The notes under the pieces are model-generated. The model was not told where the DNA came from, did no database searches, and worked only from the letters and a program-made list of their open reading frames with translations. This document shows, piece after piece, positions 1 through 7,267 of a stretch of DNA of 24,958 nucleotides. The DNA is from Fimenecus sp045655645 (GTDB taxonomy: Bacteria > Bacillota > Clostridia > Oscillospirales > Acutalibacteraceae): the NCBI GenBank assembly GCA_045655645.1, contig JAZOPS010000045.1, positions 1 to 24,958 on the forward strand. Direction: 5' to 3'. Numbering within the stretch: position 1 is the stretch's first letter; the number at the start of each line of letters is the position of its first letter. Made by a program: the position numbers and the translations under genes.

Positions 1-929
1 CTTACCACGGTTGGTCTGACCAGTTAGGTTACAGTATCCGTGTTCCCGGCTCAAAATTCACTCAGGCTCACGGTGTTCCCCTTTATCTCTTTAAGCATAC
101 TCAGGAATTCTTCCCAAATGACCTTGATTCACTTGAAAGAGTTCTTAAGAAAAACATTCTTACAGGCGGTACTGCTGCTGTGTTTATTGAACCTATTGGT
201 CCTGAAAGCGGTACAAGACCACTTGATAAAGACTTCAACAAAGGCGTGGAAAGACTCTGTCGTAAATATGGTGCACTTCTTATATTTGATGAAGTTGTTA
301 CAGGTTTCAGAATTGGTATGGCTGGTGCACAAGGTTACTATGGTGTTTCACCTGACCTTACAATCTTTGGTAAAGTTATTGCTGGTGGTTACCCAGGTGC
401 TGGTGGTATCGGCGGTAAGAAAGAATATATGAAATATCTTGGTGCTGGTCTTGATGATTCAGGCATGAAGATTAAGAAAGCATTCACAGGCGGTACAATG
501 ACTGCTAACCCACTTTCATGCTGTGCTGGTTACTTCACTCTTGAAGAAATCGACAAGCAGAATGCATGTCAGAAAGCTGGCGAAATGGGTGACAGACTTA
601 CAACAGGTCTTCAGGAAATCATCGCAAAATATGGTCTTCCATTCGTTGCATGGAACGAAGGTTCTGTTTGCCACCTTGAAACAGTTGGTACAATGCACTA
701 CTCAATTGACTGGTGCAAACCTTGGAAAATTCCAGGTGTTCTTTCAGCAACAAGCGAAAGAAAGAAAGAAATGCAATATATGGGCGCTGCTTACATGGCA
801 GAAGGACTTGTTACTCTTGCTGGTAGCCGTCTCTACACATCAGCTGCATACACACCTAAGATGATTGACCAGGCACTTCAGTGCTTCGACAAAGTTTTGG
901 CAAATGTTGCAGTTAAACCTGCTAAATAA
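1..929 (+). CDS. Class III (PLP-dependent) aminotransferase, GSA-aminomutase-like, 5' end missing
   Basis: The reading frame is open from base 3 and continues from outside the window; about 308 C-terminal residues are present. It begins with YHGWSDQ, the family motif ahead of the cofactor site. It then shows DEVVTGFR (288-311), whose Asp binds the pyridine nitrogen of PLP, and FGKVIAGGYPGA, whose Lys (codon 372-374) should be the Schiff-base lysine. GGTMTANPLS is the phosphate-binding loop region. This architecture is typical of fold-type I class III enzymes such as glutamate-1-semialdehyde aminomutase and related aminotransferases. The substrate cannot be read from the sequence: the aldolase next door argues more for a sugar or small-carbonyl pathway than for haem synthesis, but that is inference. 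A hairpin terminator follows directly. Confidence 0.9.
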   Translation, partial: YHGWSDQLGYSIRVPGSKFTQAHGVPLYLFKHTQEFFPNDLDSLERVLKKNILTGGTAAVFIEPIGPESGTRPLDKDFNKGVERLCRKYGALLIFDEVVTGFRIGMAGAQGYYGVSPDLTIFGKVIAGGYPGAGGIGGKKEYMKYLGAGLDDSGMKIKKAFTGGTMTANPLSCCAGYFTLEEIDKQNACQKAGEMGDRLTTGLQEIIAKYGLPFVAWNEGSVCHLETVGTMHYSIDWCKPWKIPGVLSATSERKKEMQYMGAAYMAEGLVTLAGSRLYTSAAYTPKMIDQALQCFDKVLANVAVKPAK

Positions 930-947
930 TTCAGGTTATACTTTATT

Positions 948-980
948 GGCGGGCGAAACTTATCTTTCGCTCGCCTTTTA
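948..980 (+). terminator. Intrinsic terminator or attenuator between aminotransferase and aldolase genes
   Basis: An 11-bp stem (948-958 with 965-975, one G-U pair) with a 6-nt loop is followed by TTTTA. It lies only about 11 nt before the ribosome site of the next gene. I see no promoter between hairpin and gene, so partial read-through is likely needed to express the aldolase. Confidence 0.7.
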
Positions 981-1003
981 TCCTTATTTAAGAGGTGAAA
1001 ATT

Positions 1004-2224
1004 ATGGAAATTATGCAAGCAAAAGAACTTGTTATCAAAGCTGGTAAAGAGCTTATCGAATCAGGTCTTATCGCTCGTACATGGGGCAATATTTCTTGTA
1101 GAATCAGTGATACACAGTTCGTAATCACACCAAGCGGCCGTGCTTATGAAACACTCACACCTGAAGAAATCGTGCTTGTTAATATTGAAGACCTTGAATA
1201 TGAAGGTGAAATCAAGCCATCAAGTGAAAAAGGTATTCACGCTGCTTGTTATAAACTTCGCCCAGAAATCGGATTTGTTATTCATACTCATCAGGTTAAC
1301 GCTTCAATCGTTTCAGCTATTGGTATGGATATCAACGGTATCGACGGTGAAAATGCAAAGATTGTTGGTGACAATCTTCCAATCGCATCTTATGGTCTTC
1401 CTGGCACAAAGAAACTTCGCAAAGGCGTAATTGATGCTATCACTCGTTCAGATTCAAAGGCTGCTGTTATGGCTCATCACGGCGCAGTTTGTATGGGTGT
1501 TGACTATGATGATGCATTCAATGTTGCAAAATGTGTTGAAGATATTTGCGAACAGTTTGTAATTACAAAATATGAATCACTCACAGGCACAGTTGCAAAT
1601 AGTCTTGAAGCTATCAATGACTATGTTGTAGATACTTTTGTTAAAAAGCCACTCTCTGCACCTGAATTCCCTGCTTGTAAGAGTGAACGCGATGGTTCAG
1701 TGTTCAACATTTCACTTGTTGATGGTGACGGTACTGTTACAAGAATTGACATTGCAACAGGTAATGTTATTGCTGGTGACGGTTGCGCAGAATCAATTGA
1801 ACTTCACCGTGCGGTTTATAAAAAGCGCGAAGATGTTAACTTCATCTATCATACAAAAGACCCATTCACAGTTGCTTGTTCAAAAATGGGCAAAACAATG
1901 CGTCCATTGATTGATGACTTTGCTCAGATTGTTGGTGTTACTGTTAAACACGCAGGTTATAACCCTAACAACTCTCTTGCAACATCAAAGAAGGTAGTTA
2001 AAGCTCTTAAAGGCAGAAACGCTGTTCTTCTTGATAACAACGGCGCTCTTTGTGTAGCTGGTAGCGAATATGACGCAGGTGCTATTGAATTCATCACTAA
2101 CAAAGGTGCTAAAATTCAGGTTTGCACAAAGCTCTATGGCAAAGCAAAGCCAATTAACCCAGTTGAAACAAGAATTATGAATCTCGTTTATAGACTCAAA
2201 TATTCAAAACAAGCTGGTAAATAA
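1004..2224 (+). CDS. Tandem two-domain class II aldolase/adducin-family protein
   Basis: This is a 406-residue protein made of two class II aldolase/adducin domains. The N-terminal half carries the full set of family motifs: GNIS, TPSG, a Glu in PSSEKGIHAA, HTHQ, and AHHGAV. In fuculose-1-phosphate aldolase the equivalent Glu and three His handle zinc and catalysis. The C-terminal half (from about residue 225) repeats the fold (ELHRAVY, YHTKDPF, LDNNGALC), but HTH has become HTK and the HHG histidine is gone, so it is probably non-catalytic. I chose ATG 1004 because AGAGGTG (991-997) is a good ribosome site 6 nt upstream; the GTG at 995 lies inside that site. It is likely co-transcribed with the aminotransferase by read-through. 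The substrate is unknown; sugar-phosphate or hydroxy-acid aldol cleavage or epimerisation is the family role. Confidence 0.88.
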   Translation: MEIMQAKELVIKAGKELIESGLIARTWGNISCRISDTQFVITPSGRAYETLTPEEIVLVNIEDLEYEGEIKPSSEKGIHAACYKLRPEIGFVIHTHQVNASIVSAIGMDINGIDGENAKIVGDNLPIASYGLPGTKKLRKGVIDAITRSDSKAAVMAHHGAVCMGVDYDDAFNVAKCVEDICEQFVITKYESLTGTVANSLEAINDYVVDTFVKKPLSAPEFPACKSERDGSVFNISLVDGDGTVTRIDIATGNVIAGDGCAESIELHRAVYKKREDVNFIYHTKDPFTVACSKMGKTMRPLIDDFAQIVGVTVKHAGYNPNNSLATSKKVVKALKGRNAVLLDNNGALCVAGSEYDAGAIEFITNKGAKIQVCTKLYGKAKPINPVETRIMNLVYRLKYSKQAGK

Positions 2225-2238
2225 GCAAATATAAAAGA

Positions 2239-2271
2239 TTCCCCTACTCGAATTGAGTAGGGGAATTTTTT
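2239..2271 (+). terminator. Intrinsic terminator of the aldolase gene, probably bidirectional
   Basis: A perfect 11-bp stem (2239-2249 with 2255-2265) with a GAATT loop is followed by a run of six T. It sits between convergent genes. On the minus strand it is followed by TCTTTTATATTT, so it may also end the yfhO-pilD transcript. Confidence 0.93.
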
Positions 2272-2279
2272 ATGTATTT

Positions 2280-3107
2280 TTAATGAATGTGATTGTGATG
2301 AGAAACTATACCGCAAAGTGCTAAGTACCAGTCAATAATATTTGAACCAACAAACATACAAATTACTGTTGCAAGTGAAAGGTGAGGTGCAAAAGGAACT
2401 TTTCTTGGAACTTTACCTTTATTTTTAATTGCCATAAAGATAAGATATAGTGTACCGATAAATCCACCCATAACAAGTGCGAGAAGCACGACTTTCCAAC
2501 CAAGCATAAAACCGACGGCTGCCATCAGTTTGATGTCGCCACCACCCATTCCACCTTTGGTGATAACTGCTAGCAAGAAGAGTACGCCACTTGCCGCAAA
2601 AAAGCCTATAACGCGTTCTATGAGACAATGCACATCAAAGCCTTCTGTCACTAACTCATCGATATAAGTGATTACACCACCGATTAAAACAGTAATCCAC
2701 ATTGAGTCTGGAATTTCCATTGTACGCCAGTCGATAACTGTTGCAACAAGCAATGCTGAGAATGCTGCACAGTAACCAAAAAGTGCAATTCTTGGGGTTG
2801 CATCACAGATAAACCAGAACATGAGTGCATACATAATTCCGTTAATTGCTTCGACGATTGGATATTGCGCAGAAATTTTTGCCTTGCAATAACGACATTT
2901 ACCACCAAGGAAGAGCCAACTGAAAAGTGGAACTAAATCCTTGGCATAAAGTCGATGATTACAACTCATACAATGACTGTTTTCTGTAACAAAATTCTCA
3001 CCTTTTGGAATTCTGTAAATAAGCACATTGAGAAAACTACCGATTAAAGTACCAAAAAGGAACACAATAACCGTGTAAAAGATTTTTGTAACTAAAAGAA
3101 AGTTCAT
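2280..3107 (-). CDS. pilD: Type IV prepilin peptidase / methyltransferase (A24 family)
   Basis: PilD is a membrane aspartic protease that cuts prepilins after the conserved Gly and methylates the new N-terminus. The 275-residue protein shows all family hallmarks. GSFLNVLIYRIP near residue 23 starts the cytoplasmic domain. Two CxxC pairs (Cys46/49 and Cys71/74) form the zinc site. The catalytic aspartates are Asp126 (VIDWRTMEIPD) and Asp191 (GMGGGDIK). Multiple hydrophobic segments follow, and the protein ends with a His-rich HHNHIH. The start codon lies 2 nt after the yfhO stop, and the ribosome site GAGGAAT sits inside the end of yfhO, so the pair is probably translationally coupled. It should process the five prepilin-like proteins encoded upstream on this strand. 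Confidence 0.96.
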   Translation of the reverse strand: MNFLLVTKIFYTVIVFLFGTLIGSFLNVLIYRIPKGENFVTENSHCMSCNHRLYAKDLVPLFSWLFLGGKCRYCKAKISAQYPIVEAINGIMYALMFWFICDATPRIALFGYCAAFSALLVATVIDWRTMEIPDSMWITVLIGGVITYIDELVTEGFDVHCLIERVIGFFAASGVLFLLAVITKGGMGGGDIKLMAAVGFMLGWKVVLLALVMGGFIGTLYLIFMAIKNKGKVPRKVPFAPHLSLATVICMFVGSNIIDWYLALCGIVSHHNHIH

Positions 3108-3109
3108 AA

Positions 3110-5962
3110 TTATTCCTCATTCACATCATTTGATGATATTGTAGCACATTCTTCTTCCTTTTTAAAGCGTTTTGTGGCAATTGTTGCCCAAACGATAAGA
3201 ATTGCTACGCTAACACCTGTGATTATTGCACCAGGCACGAAACCAACAGGACAATATTTCATTTCAACAATGTGTTCACCTTTTGAAATTGCGGTCATAA
3301 GAATATGGCTTTCGTGCTCATAAAGTGGTGTTTCAACACCATCAATAAGAATTGTCCAACCCTCGTCATAGGATGTTGGAATATAAAGAGCACCATCAGT
3401 ATAACTTGTAACCTTTGCTTTAACATAAGTGTCAGAGAAATCAAGTATTTCAGTATCACTCATAGCATCAAGCTTGTTATAAGCATTCTCAAATTTCTCC
3501 ATATCAACGGTGAATGAGGTTGTAGTGAAGCTGTTGTTTTCTACAAAGTAAACATCACCATTGTCCAATTCGCTTTCTCTGTAACCGCCAATTGTGACTG
3601 TAGCAACGTCACCTTTTTTAACCTCACCTATTTCATACACACACTCGTCGCCTACACCATAAAGATAATATTCGTTAGTTTTGCCGTTAAGAGTTATTGT
3701 CATATCAACAAGCTCGTATGTATCAACATAAATATACATCATACCATCGGCTTCAGCAACTGAATCAAAGGTAATATATGCAGGTTTTGTCATATCAGTT
3801 ACGCTATATGAATATCCAGCCATACGTTGTTCCATCCAAAGATAATAGTTGTTTATGCTTTCATTATCGTGCTCATGCTCGTGTTCGTGTTCTTCTTCAG
3901 ATTCTTCAATGTATTTTTCATTGAGTTCTATTCGGTCAAGTGCAGAAATATGAGTACAATTTTCAAACTTGAAGTTTGTAGGATTATTATAGACTAACAT
4001 ATTGTCTTCTGTGCCTGTAAGATATTTACCCATAGCATTCTGATTATCAAGCACCATGAAGTAACCGAATGGGTCCCACTTGTCAATTGTGTCGCTGATT
4101 GTATACATAAACGGCATTGTATAATTGTTTTTATAAAGTGTGTAACCGTCCTTTTCAGTTATCTTTGTTCTAAAAGAAGATTCACTTAAATTACCTGTAC
4201 CGTCAATATAATAATCTGTTGGGAATAACATATTAAACACAGGTGTCTGCTCATTCACACCATTCTGCATATTCAATGAATTGCCAAATGTACCTAACAA
4301 GCCAATAGAAAGTGTATAATCACCATCTGCAAGAGAAGAATAGCCTACCAAAGAGTTATAATCGAAGCTCATACCATATTGAACCACGTCTTTAAATTCC
4401 TGTTTCTTACTTGCAAAATGTATTCTTGAATTTTCGTCAACATTTTCTGTTAATTCAGCTACAACAGATTTTTCAGAAAGATTTTCAAGTGTGTCGAAAG
4501 TATGCAAATTATTAAAATTGAACATAACCGTTTCAATTATTACACAAACAAGAAGAACGACAGTGAGTACAGATTTTGCACGCTCTTTTTTGCTTAACAA
4601 AATCAATAAAACAGTGAAAATTGCAACGATAATCAAAATTGCAATAATAAGTTCCACAGAGAAGAACATTGCATTGAACAATTCATTAAAATATATACCT
4701 GTTGTGCAAATTACTGCAAAAACTGTTCCTGCTAAAAAGCCGTACCACTTAATATTCTTAATTTCACAGAATGCTTCATAAGCAATTTTTAGAAGAATAA
4801 AGCTATAAACAAATGCAAATCTATACATAATGCCTGCAGGTTGTCCAAAGCCGTGCCAAATTATATGCAAACTATTGATAAGCATGGATGCCCACATAGC
4901 TACAATTAAAAATCCATTACCGATTTTTTTGCGAACTGAAATTCCCTTTGCAAAGAAATAAGCAACAACTAAAATAATCGTTGCCATTCCTGAAAAAGCA
5001 AAAATAAAGTCCATATTGCATATTGATGTGTATTCATTTTTAAATGGGAACATATGTGAAGCAAGAAGTCCCATAACCAAATCTAAAGTCACTTCAAGAT
5101 GGTCTGTAACTAATGTTCCCTTACCTGTATTTTGTAATGCACCAGCCATTGGTAAAGTTAAAATCGCTGAAATTCCACCTGCAAGAAGTGAAGAAAGTCC
5201 AAATTTGAAAATTGACTTTAATAAATATGAATTCTTAAATACTGCAAAAATATTTACACTTTCAGTATCTTCATTTTGTTGCTCGTCAGTTACTGTGCCC
5301 TCATAATAAACACCATCATCAGAAATAAAGCAGTAAATAAAGTATATTACACAGAAAATACAGATAATCCAACCCACGTAAAAATTAGAAGCAATAGTGA
5401 GCCCTAAAAACAATGAATAAAGCCAAGCACTTCCACCATTCATCATCTTATTAAGTCCGATAATCACAAGCGGGAAATATATAATTGAATCATACCATGA
5501 TGTAATATATATTCCGCCAATCATAAAACCGGACATTGCCCAGAGAATTGAAAAAATTACAACTGACAAATCATTCTTTTTATATGTATTTTTTAAGAAA
5601 ATTGAGAAAGTAAGAGCCATAAAAATTGGCTTGAGTAAAGTTATAAGTGAAAATGCATTCTGCATTTCTTCAACAGAAAAGAATAGTGCCAAAATATTAA
5701 AAGGACTTGCCAAATAATAACCAATAGTCGCCCAGAAATTCATACCATTTCCCGAATGCCATGTAAAAAGAAGTGAGCCACCCTCAACAATCTTTGCTTT
5801 TAACTCTGAAAGAAAAGGAAGATATTGTGAAAAACCGTCACCAAATGCAGTTGATGTTGTGCCAAATGGGTAAATACCACCCGCCGCATAAAGTACAAGC
5901 ATTATACCCAATGTGATTATAGGCCCTAACCAGATATAAGGTATTTGTTTTTTTGTTTTCAT
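3110..5962 (-). CDS. yfhO: YfhO-family multi-spanning membrane protein (GT-C-like)
   Basis: This 950-residue integral membrane protein has an N-terminal hydrophobic segment and then GDGFSQYLPFLSEL (from residue 41), the acidic motif typical of YfhO proteins. Many membrane helices run to about residue 470, followed by a large extracellular domain. A final helix near residues 905-930 precedes a KRFKKEEE cytoplasmic tail. YfhO homologues in Gram-positives act as polyprenyl-phosphate-sugar-dependent glycosyltransferases that decorate teichoic acids. The exact substrate here is unknown; its place between pilin genes and pilD makes pilin glycosylation a reasonable guess. An unusual EEEHEHEHEHD tract (about residue 690) lies in the extracellular part. 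It has its own promoter at 6020-6048 and a GCAGGAA ribosome site, and is coupled to pilD. Confidence 0.88.
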   Translation of the reverse strand: MKTKKQIPYIWLGPIITLGIMLVLYAAGGIYPFGTTSTAFGDGFSQYLPFLSELKAKIVEGGSLLFTWHSGNGMNFWATIGYYLASPFNILALFFSVEEMQNAFSLITLLKPIFMALTFSIFLKNTYKKNDLSVVIFSILWAMSGFMIGGIYITSWYDSIIYFPLVIIGLNKMMNGGSAWLYSLFLGLTIASNFYVGWIICIFCVIYFIYCFISDDGVYYEGTVTDEQQNEDTESVNIFAVFKNSYLLKSIFKFGLSSLLAGGISAILTLPMAGALQNTGKGTLVTDHLEVTLDLVMGLLASHMFPFKNEYTSICNMDFIFAFSGMATIILVVAYFFAKGISVRKKIGNGFLIVAMWASMLINSLHIIWHGFGQPAGIMYRFAFVYSFILLKIAYEAFCEIKNIKWYGFLAGTVFAVICTTGIYFNELFNAMFFSVELIIAILIIVAIFTVLLILLSKKERAKSVLTVVLLVCVIIETVMFNFNNLHTFDTLENLSEKSVVAELTENVDENSRIHFASKKQEFKDVVQYGMSFDYNSLVGYSSLADGDYTLSIGLLGTFGNSLNMQNGVNEQTPVFNMLFPTDYYIDGTGNLSESSFRTKITEKDGYTLYKNNYTMPFMYTISDTIDKWDPFGYFMVLDNQNAMGKYLTGTEDNMLVYNNPTNFKFENCTHISALDRIELNEKYIEESEEEHEHEHEHDNESINNYYLWMEQRMAGYSYSVTDMTKPAYITFDSVAEADGMMYIYVDTYELVDMTITLNGKTNEYYLYGVGDECVYEIGEVKKGDVATVTIGGYRESELDNGDVYFVENNSFTTTSFTVDMEKFENAYNKLDAMSDTEILDFSDTYVKAKVTSYTDGALYIPTSYDEGWTILIDGVETPLYEHESHILMTAISKGEHIVEMKYCPVGFVPGAIITGVSVAILIVWATIATKRFKKEEECATISSNDVNEE

Positions 5963-5986
5963 AATATTCCTGCTTTCATCATTATT

Positions 5987-6008
5987 ACCGCCCTTGTTAA
6001 AGGGAGGT
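5987..6008 (-). promoter_or_regulatory. yfhO: 5'-leader hairpin of yfhO
   Basis: The stem is ACC-g-CCCTT / AAGGG-a-GGT with a 4-nt loop and one internal mismatch. It lies immediately downstream of the predicted start site (about 6013), so the mRNA would begin with this hairpin. It could stabilise the 5' end or bind a regulator. Confidence 0.45.
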
Positions 6009-6019
6009 GTATATTGTAT

Positions 6020-6048
6020 ATTCTACTACAAAATTATATAAAGGTCAA
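6020..6048 (-). promoter_or_regulatory. Promoter for yfhO-pilD
   Basis: Read on the minus strand: -35 TTGACC, a 17-nt spacer, -10 TAGAAT, with start near 6013. It lies directly downstream of the pilin terminator, so yfhO-pilD forms its own transcription unit. The spacer/-10 sequence TTTGTAGTAGAATATA closely matches the neighbouring pilin promoter (one mismatch). Confidence 0.75.
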
Positions 6049-6049
6049 T

Positions 6050-6075
6050 AAAAAACGAGGGGCAATACCCCTCGT
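6050..6075 (-). terminator. Intrinsic terminator of the downstream pilin gene
   Basis: On the minus strand ACGAGGGG pairs perfectly with CCCCTCGT across a 5-nt loop, followed by a run of T (A-run 6050-6055 on the + strand). It follows the pilin stop codon by about 37 nt. Confidence 0.92.
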
Positions 6076-6111
6076 CTTTATGTTTGGTTTTTAATTTAAG
6101 ATAAACTGAAA

Positions 6112-6522
6112 TTAAGAAATAGCTTTTGAACCTGTAGCGTCTTCTGTATGGAAATCATAAGCTGCGTCTGTGCTTGTAGCAAATGGGCATTCAACTGTTG
6201 CTGCACCTGTGTCCTGGTCGATTGAGATTTCATAACCACTATTTGTATCGCCTTCTGCAAGTGGGCAAAGTGGGAAATCGCCATCGTCGAACATATCAGC
6301 AAGTTCTGCACCATTAGCTGATGCTGGCTTGTTGTATGTAGCTTTGTAGTTAGCTGCATTTGTCTTGATTGACTTGATGTTGTTTGAGCAAGTTTTGTTG
6401 TTTGCGTTGTCTGTGATTGCGCCATAGAGCGGAATAGCAACTGCAATAAGGATACCCATGATAACAACAACAATCATAAGCTCAACGAGTGAGAAGCCTT
6501 TTTTGTTCATCATTTTTCTCAT
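6112..6522 (-). CDS. pilA: Type IV major-type prepilin (pilin 1)
   Basis: This 136-residue prepilin has the short basic leader MRKMMNKKG, cleaved before F10, then FSLVELMIVVVIMGILIAVA with Glu at +5, the canonical assembly helix. The mature pilin is 127 residues. The C-terminal part contains FPLCPLAEG and VECPF, the paired-Cys arrangement seen in many Firmicute pilins, consistent with a disulfide-closed D-region; a further Cys follows the helix. The ribosome site AAAGGAGAA fits the ATG. The gene has its own promoter, a 5' hairpin leader and its own terminator, as expected for an abundant subunit. Its first 40 residues match the neighbouring pilin almost exactly. ComGC-like competence pseudopilin is the alternative, but the full PilMNO/PilT set argues for pili. 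Confidence 0.93.
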   Translation of the reverse strand: MRKMMNKKGFSLVELMIVVVIMGILIAVAIPLYGAITDNANNKTCSNNIKSIKTNAANYKATYNKPASANGAELADMFDDGDFPLCPLAEGDTNSGYEISIDQDTGAATVECPFATSTDAAYDFHTEDATGSKAIS

Positions 6523-6565
6523 AATAATTTTCTCCTTTAATTAAAGAATTATAGTTTTTATATTA

Positions 6566-6581
6566 AGGTCCCTATTGACCT
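6566..6581 (-). promoter_or_regulatory. Small second hairpin in pilin 1 leader
   Basis: AGGTC and GACCT can pair (5 bp, 6-nt loop) between the conserved leader element and the ribosome site. The stem is short, so this is a weak call. Confidence 0.25.
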
Positions 6582-6596
6582 GAATACCAATTTTAG

Positions 6597-6616
6597 TAAC
6601 GGGAACTTTCCGTACC
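6597..6616 (-). promoter_or_regulatory. Conserved pilin leader hairpin, copy 1
   Basis: On the minus strand this is GGTACGGAAAGTTCCCGTTA. ACGG pairs with CCGT around a 7-nt loop, and GU can pair with AC beyond a bulged U. It starts at or next to the predicted transcription start of pilin 1. The same 20-mer, differing only at three loop bases, occurs at 7149-7168 in front of the second pilin. Confidence 0.65.
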
Positions 6617-6619
6617 TAT

Positions 6620-6648
6620 ATACTACTACAAATCAAGTGGTTTGTAAA
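6620..6648 (-). promoter_or_regulatory. Promoter of pilin 1
   Basis: Minus strand: -35 TTTACA, a 17-nt spacer, -10 TAGTAT. The spacer end and -10 region (TTTGTAGTAGTATATA) match the yfhO promoter at all but one base, which supports the hexamer assignment. The predicted start is near 6613. Confidence 0.65.
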
Positions 6649-6665
6649 GCCTTTTTTTTAAGTTT

Positions 6666-6691
6666 GGACACTTTAACAAGTTAAAGCGTCT
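6666..6691 (-). other. Intergenic stem-loop between the two pilin genes
   Basis: An 11-bp stem (6667-6677 with 6680-6690, one G-U on the minus-strand RNA) follows the pilin 2 stop codon. On the minus strand no U-run follows (CAAACTTAAAA), so it is not a clean terminator for pilin 2. On the + strand it is followed by TGTTTTTG. It may stabilise the 3' end or allow partial read-through into pilin 1. Confidence 0.5.
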
Positions 6692-6712
6692 GTTTTTGTT
6701 GAAAATTACCAA

Positions 6713-7123
6713 TTATCCGTTATGTTTAGCATCAAGATTGCCTTCAGCATCATAACATTTGATATCTATTTCATACTCGTTCACTTTTGTAAGTACATAA
6801 TAATGACCTTCAAGTGAACATGTTGGAAAACCACCGTCAAAGCTTTCGAAAAATTCTTCATCAATTGTGCCTTCTGCGTTTGTTTTGCTGTTATACGTGC
6901 CTGTTGGCAATAATTTTGAAGCTGTATGTTGGTCATCCATAACACAATATTTTGCAAACATTTCAGTAATCAATGCCTGGTTTGACTCACATGTTCTTCT
7001 TTCAGCATTTTCAGTTATTGCGGTATAAAGTGGAATAGCCACTGCAATAAGAATACCCATAATAACAACAACTATCATCAATTCAACGAGTGAAAAACCT
7101 TTTTTGTTAAGTAACTTTCTCAT
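6713..7123 (-). CDS. pilA: Type IV major-type prepilin (pilin 2)
   Basis: This is a 136-residue paralogue of pilin 1. The leader is MRKLLNKKG with cleavage before F10, and the helix FSLVELMIVVVIMGILIAVA with Glu +5 is identical in both. After about residue 42 the sequences diverge, but both keep an acidic GxFPxCxL motif. This one has four Cys (RTCE, KYCV, FPTCSL, IKCYD), allowing two disulfides. It is preceded by the best -10 in the window (TATAAT) and by copy 2 of the shared leader hairpin, so it is probably strongly expressed. GAGGG upstream of the ATG is the ribosome site. Which of the two is the main structural subunit cannot be decided from sequence. Confidence 0.93.
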   Translation of the reverse strand: MRKLLNKKGFSLVELMIVVVIMGILIAVAIPLYTAITENAERRTCESNQALITEMFAKYCVMDDQHTASKLLPTGTYNSKTNAEGTIDEEFFESFDGGFPTCSLEGHYYVLTKVNEYEIDIKCYDAEGNLDAKHNG

Positions 7124-7148
7124 TTTAATTACCCTCTTTGCTGGGATT

Positions 7149-7168
7149 TAACGGGAACAAACCGTACC
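7149..7168 (-). promoter_or_regulatory. Conserved pilin leader hairpin, copy 2
   Basis: Minus strand GGTACGGTTTGTTCCCGTTA. ACGG/CCGT form the stem, and outer GGG and CCC can add pairs. It begins just after the predicted start (about 7173) and 25 nt before the ATG. It is 17/20 identical to the element at 6597-6616, with all differences in the loop. Confidence 0.65.
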
Positions 7169-7179
7169 CTATCAAGTAA

Positions 7180-7208
7180 ATTATATATCATTTGTCAAAA
7201 ATAGTCAA
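7180..7208 (-). promoter_or_regulatory. Promoter of pilin 2
   Basis: Minus strand: -35 TTGACT, a 17-nt spacer, perfect -10 TATAAT. The predicted start is near 7173, giving a leader of about 50 nt. It is placed directly after the terminator of the long pil operon. Confidence 0.85.
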
Positions 7209-7223
7209 TACGAAAAGTTGAAC

Positions 7224-7256
7224 AAAAAAGACGAGATATTTTTTACATATCCCGCC
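7224..7256 (-). terminator. Intrinsic terminator of the long pil operon
   Basis: Minus strand GGCGGGATAT pairs with ATATCTCGTC (two G-U pairs) around a 7-nt loop, followed by six T. It lies 12 nt after the stop codon of the PilW/GspJ-like gene. Confidence 0.88.
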
Positions 7257-7267
7257 TTAACTGTTCA

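Noticed and set aside
995..1003. GTG start three codons upstream for the aldolase-family gene
   Set aside because: The GTG is part of the AGAGGTG ribosome site serving ATG 1004.
6523..7200. c-di-GMP riboswitch upstream of the pilin genes, as known in some clostridia
   Set aside because: I looked for the conserved GEMM core sequences and did not see them; the leaders are about 50-90 nt, with small hairpins only.
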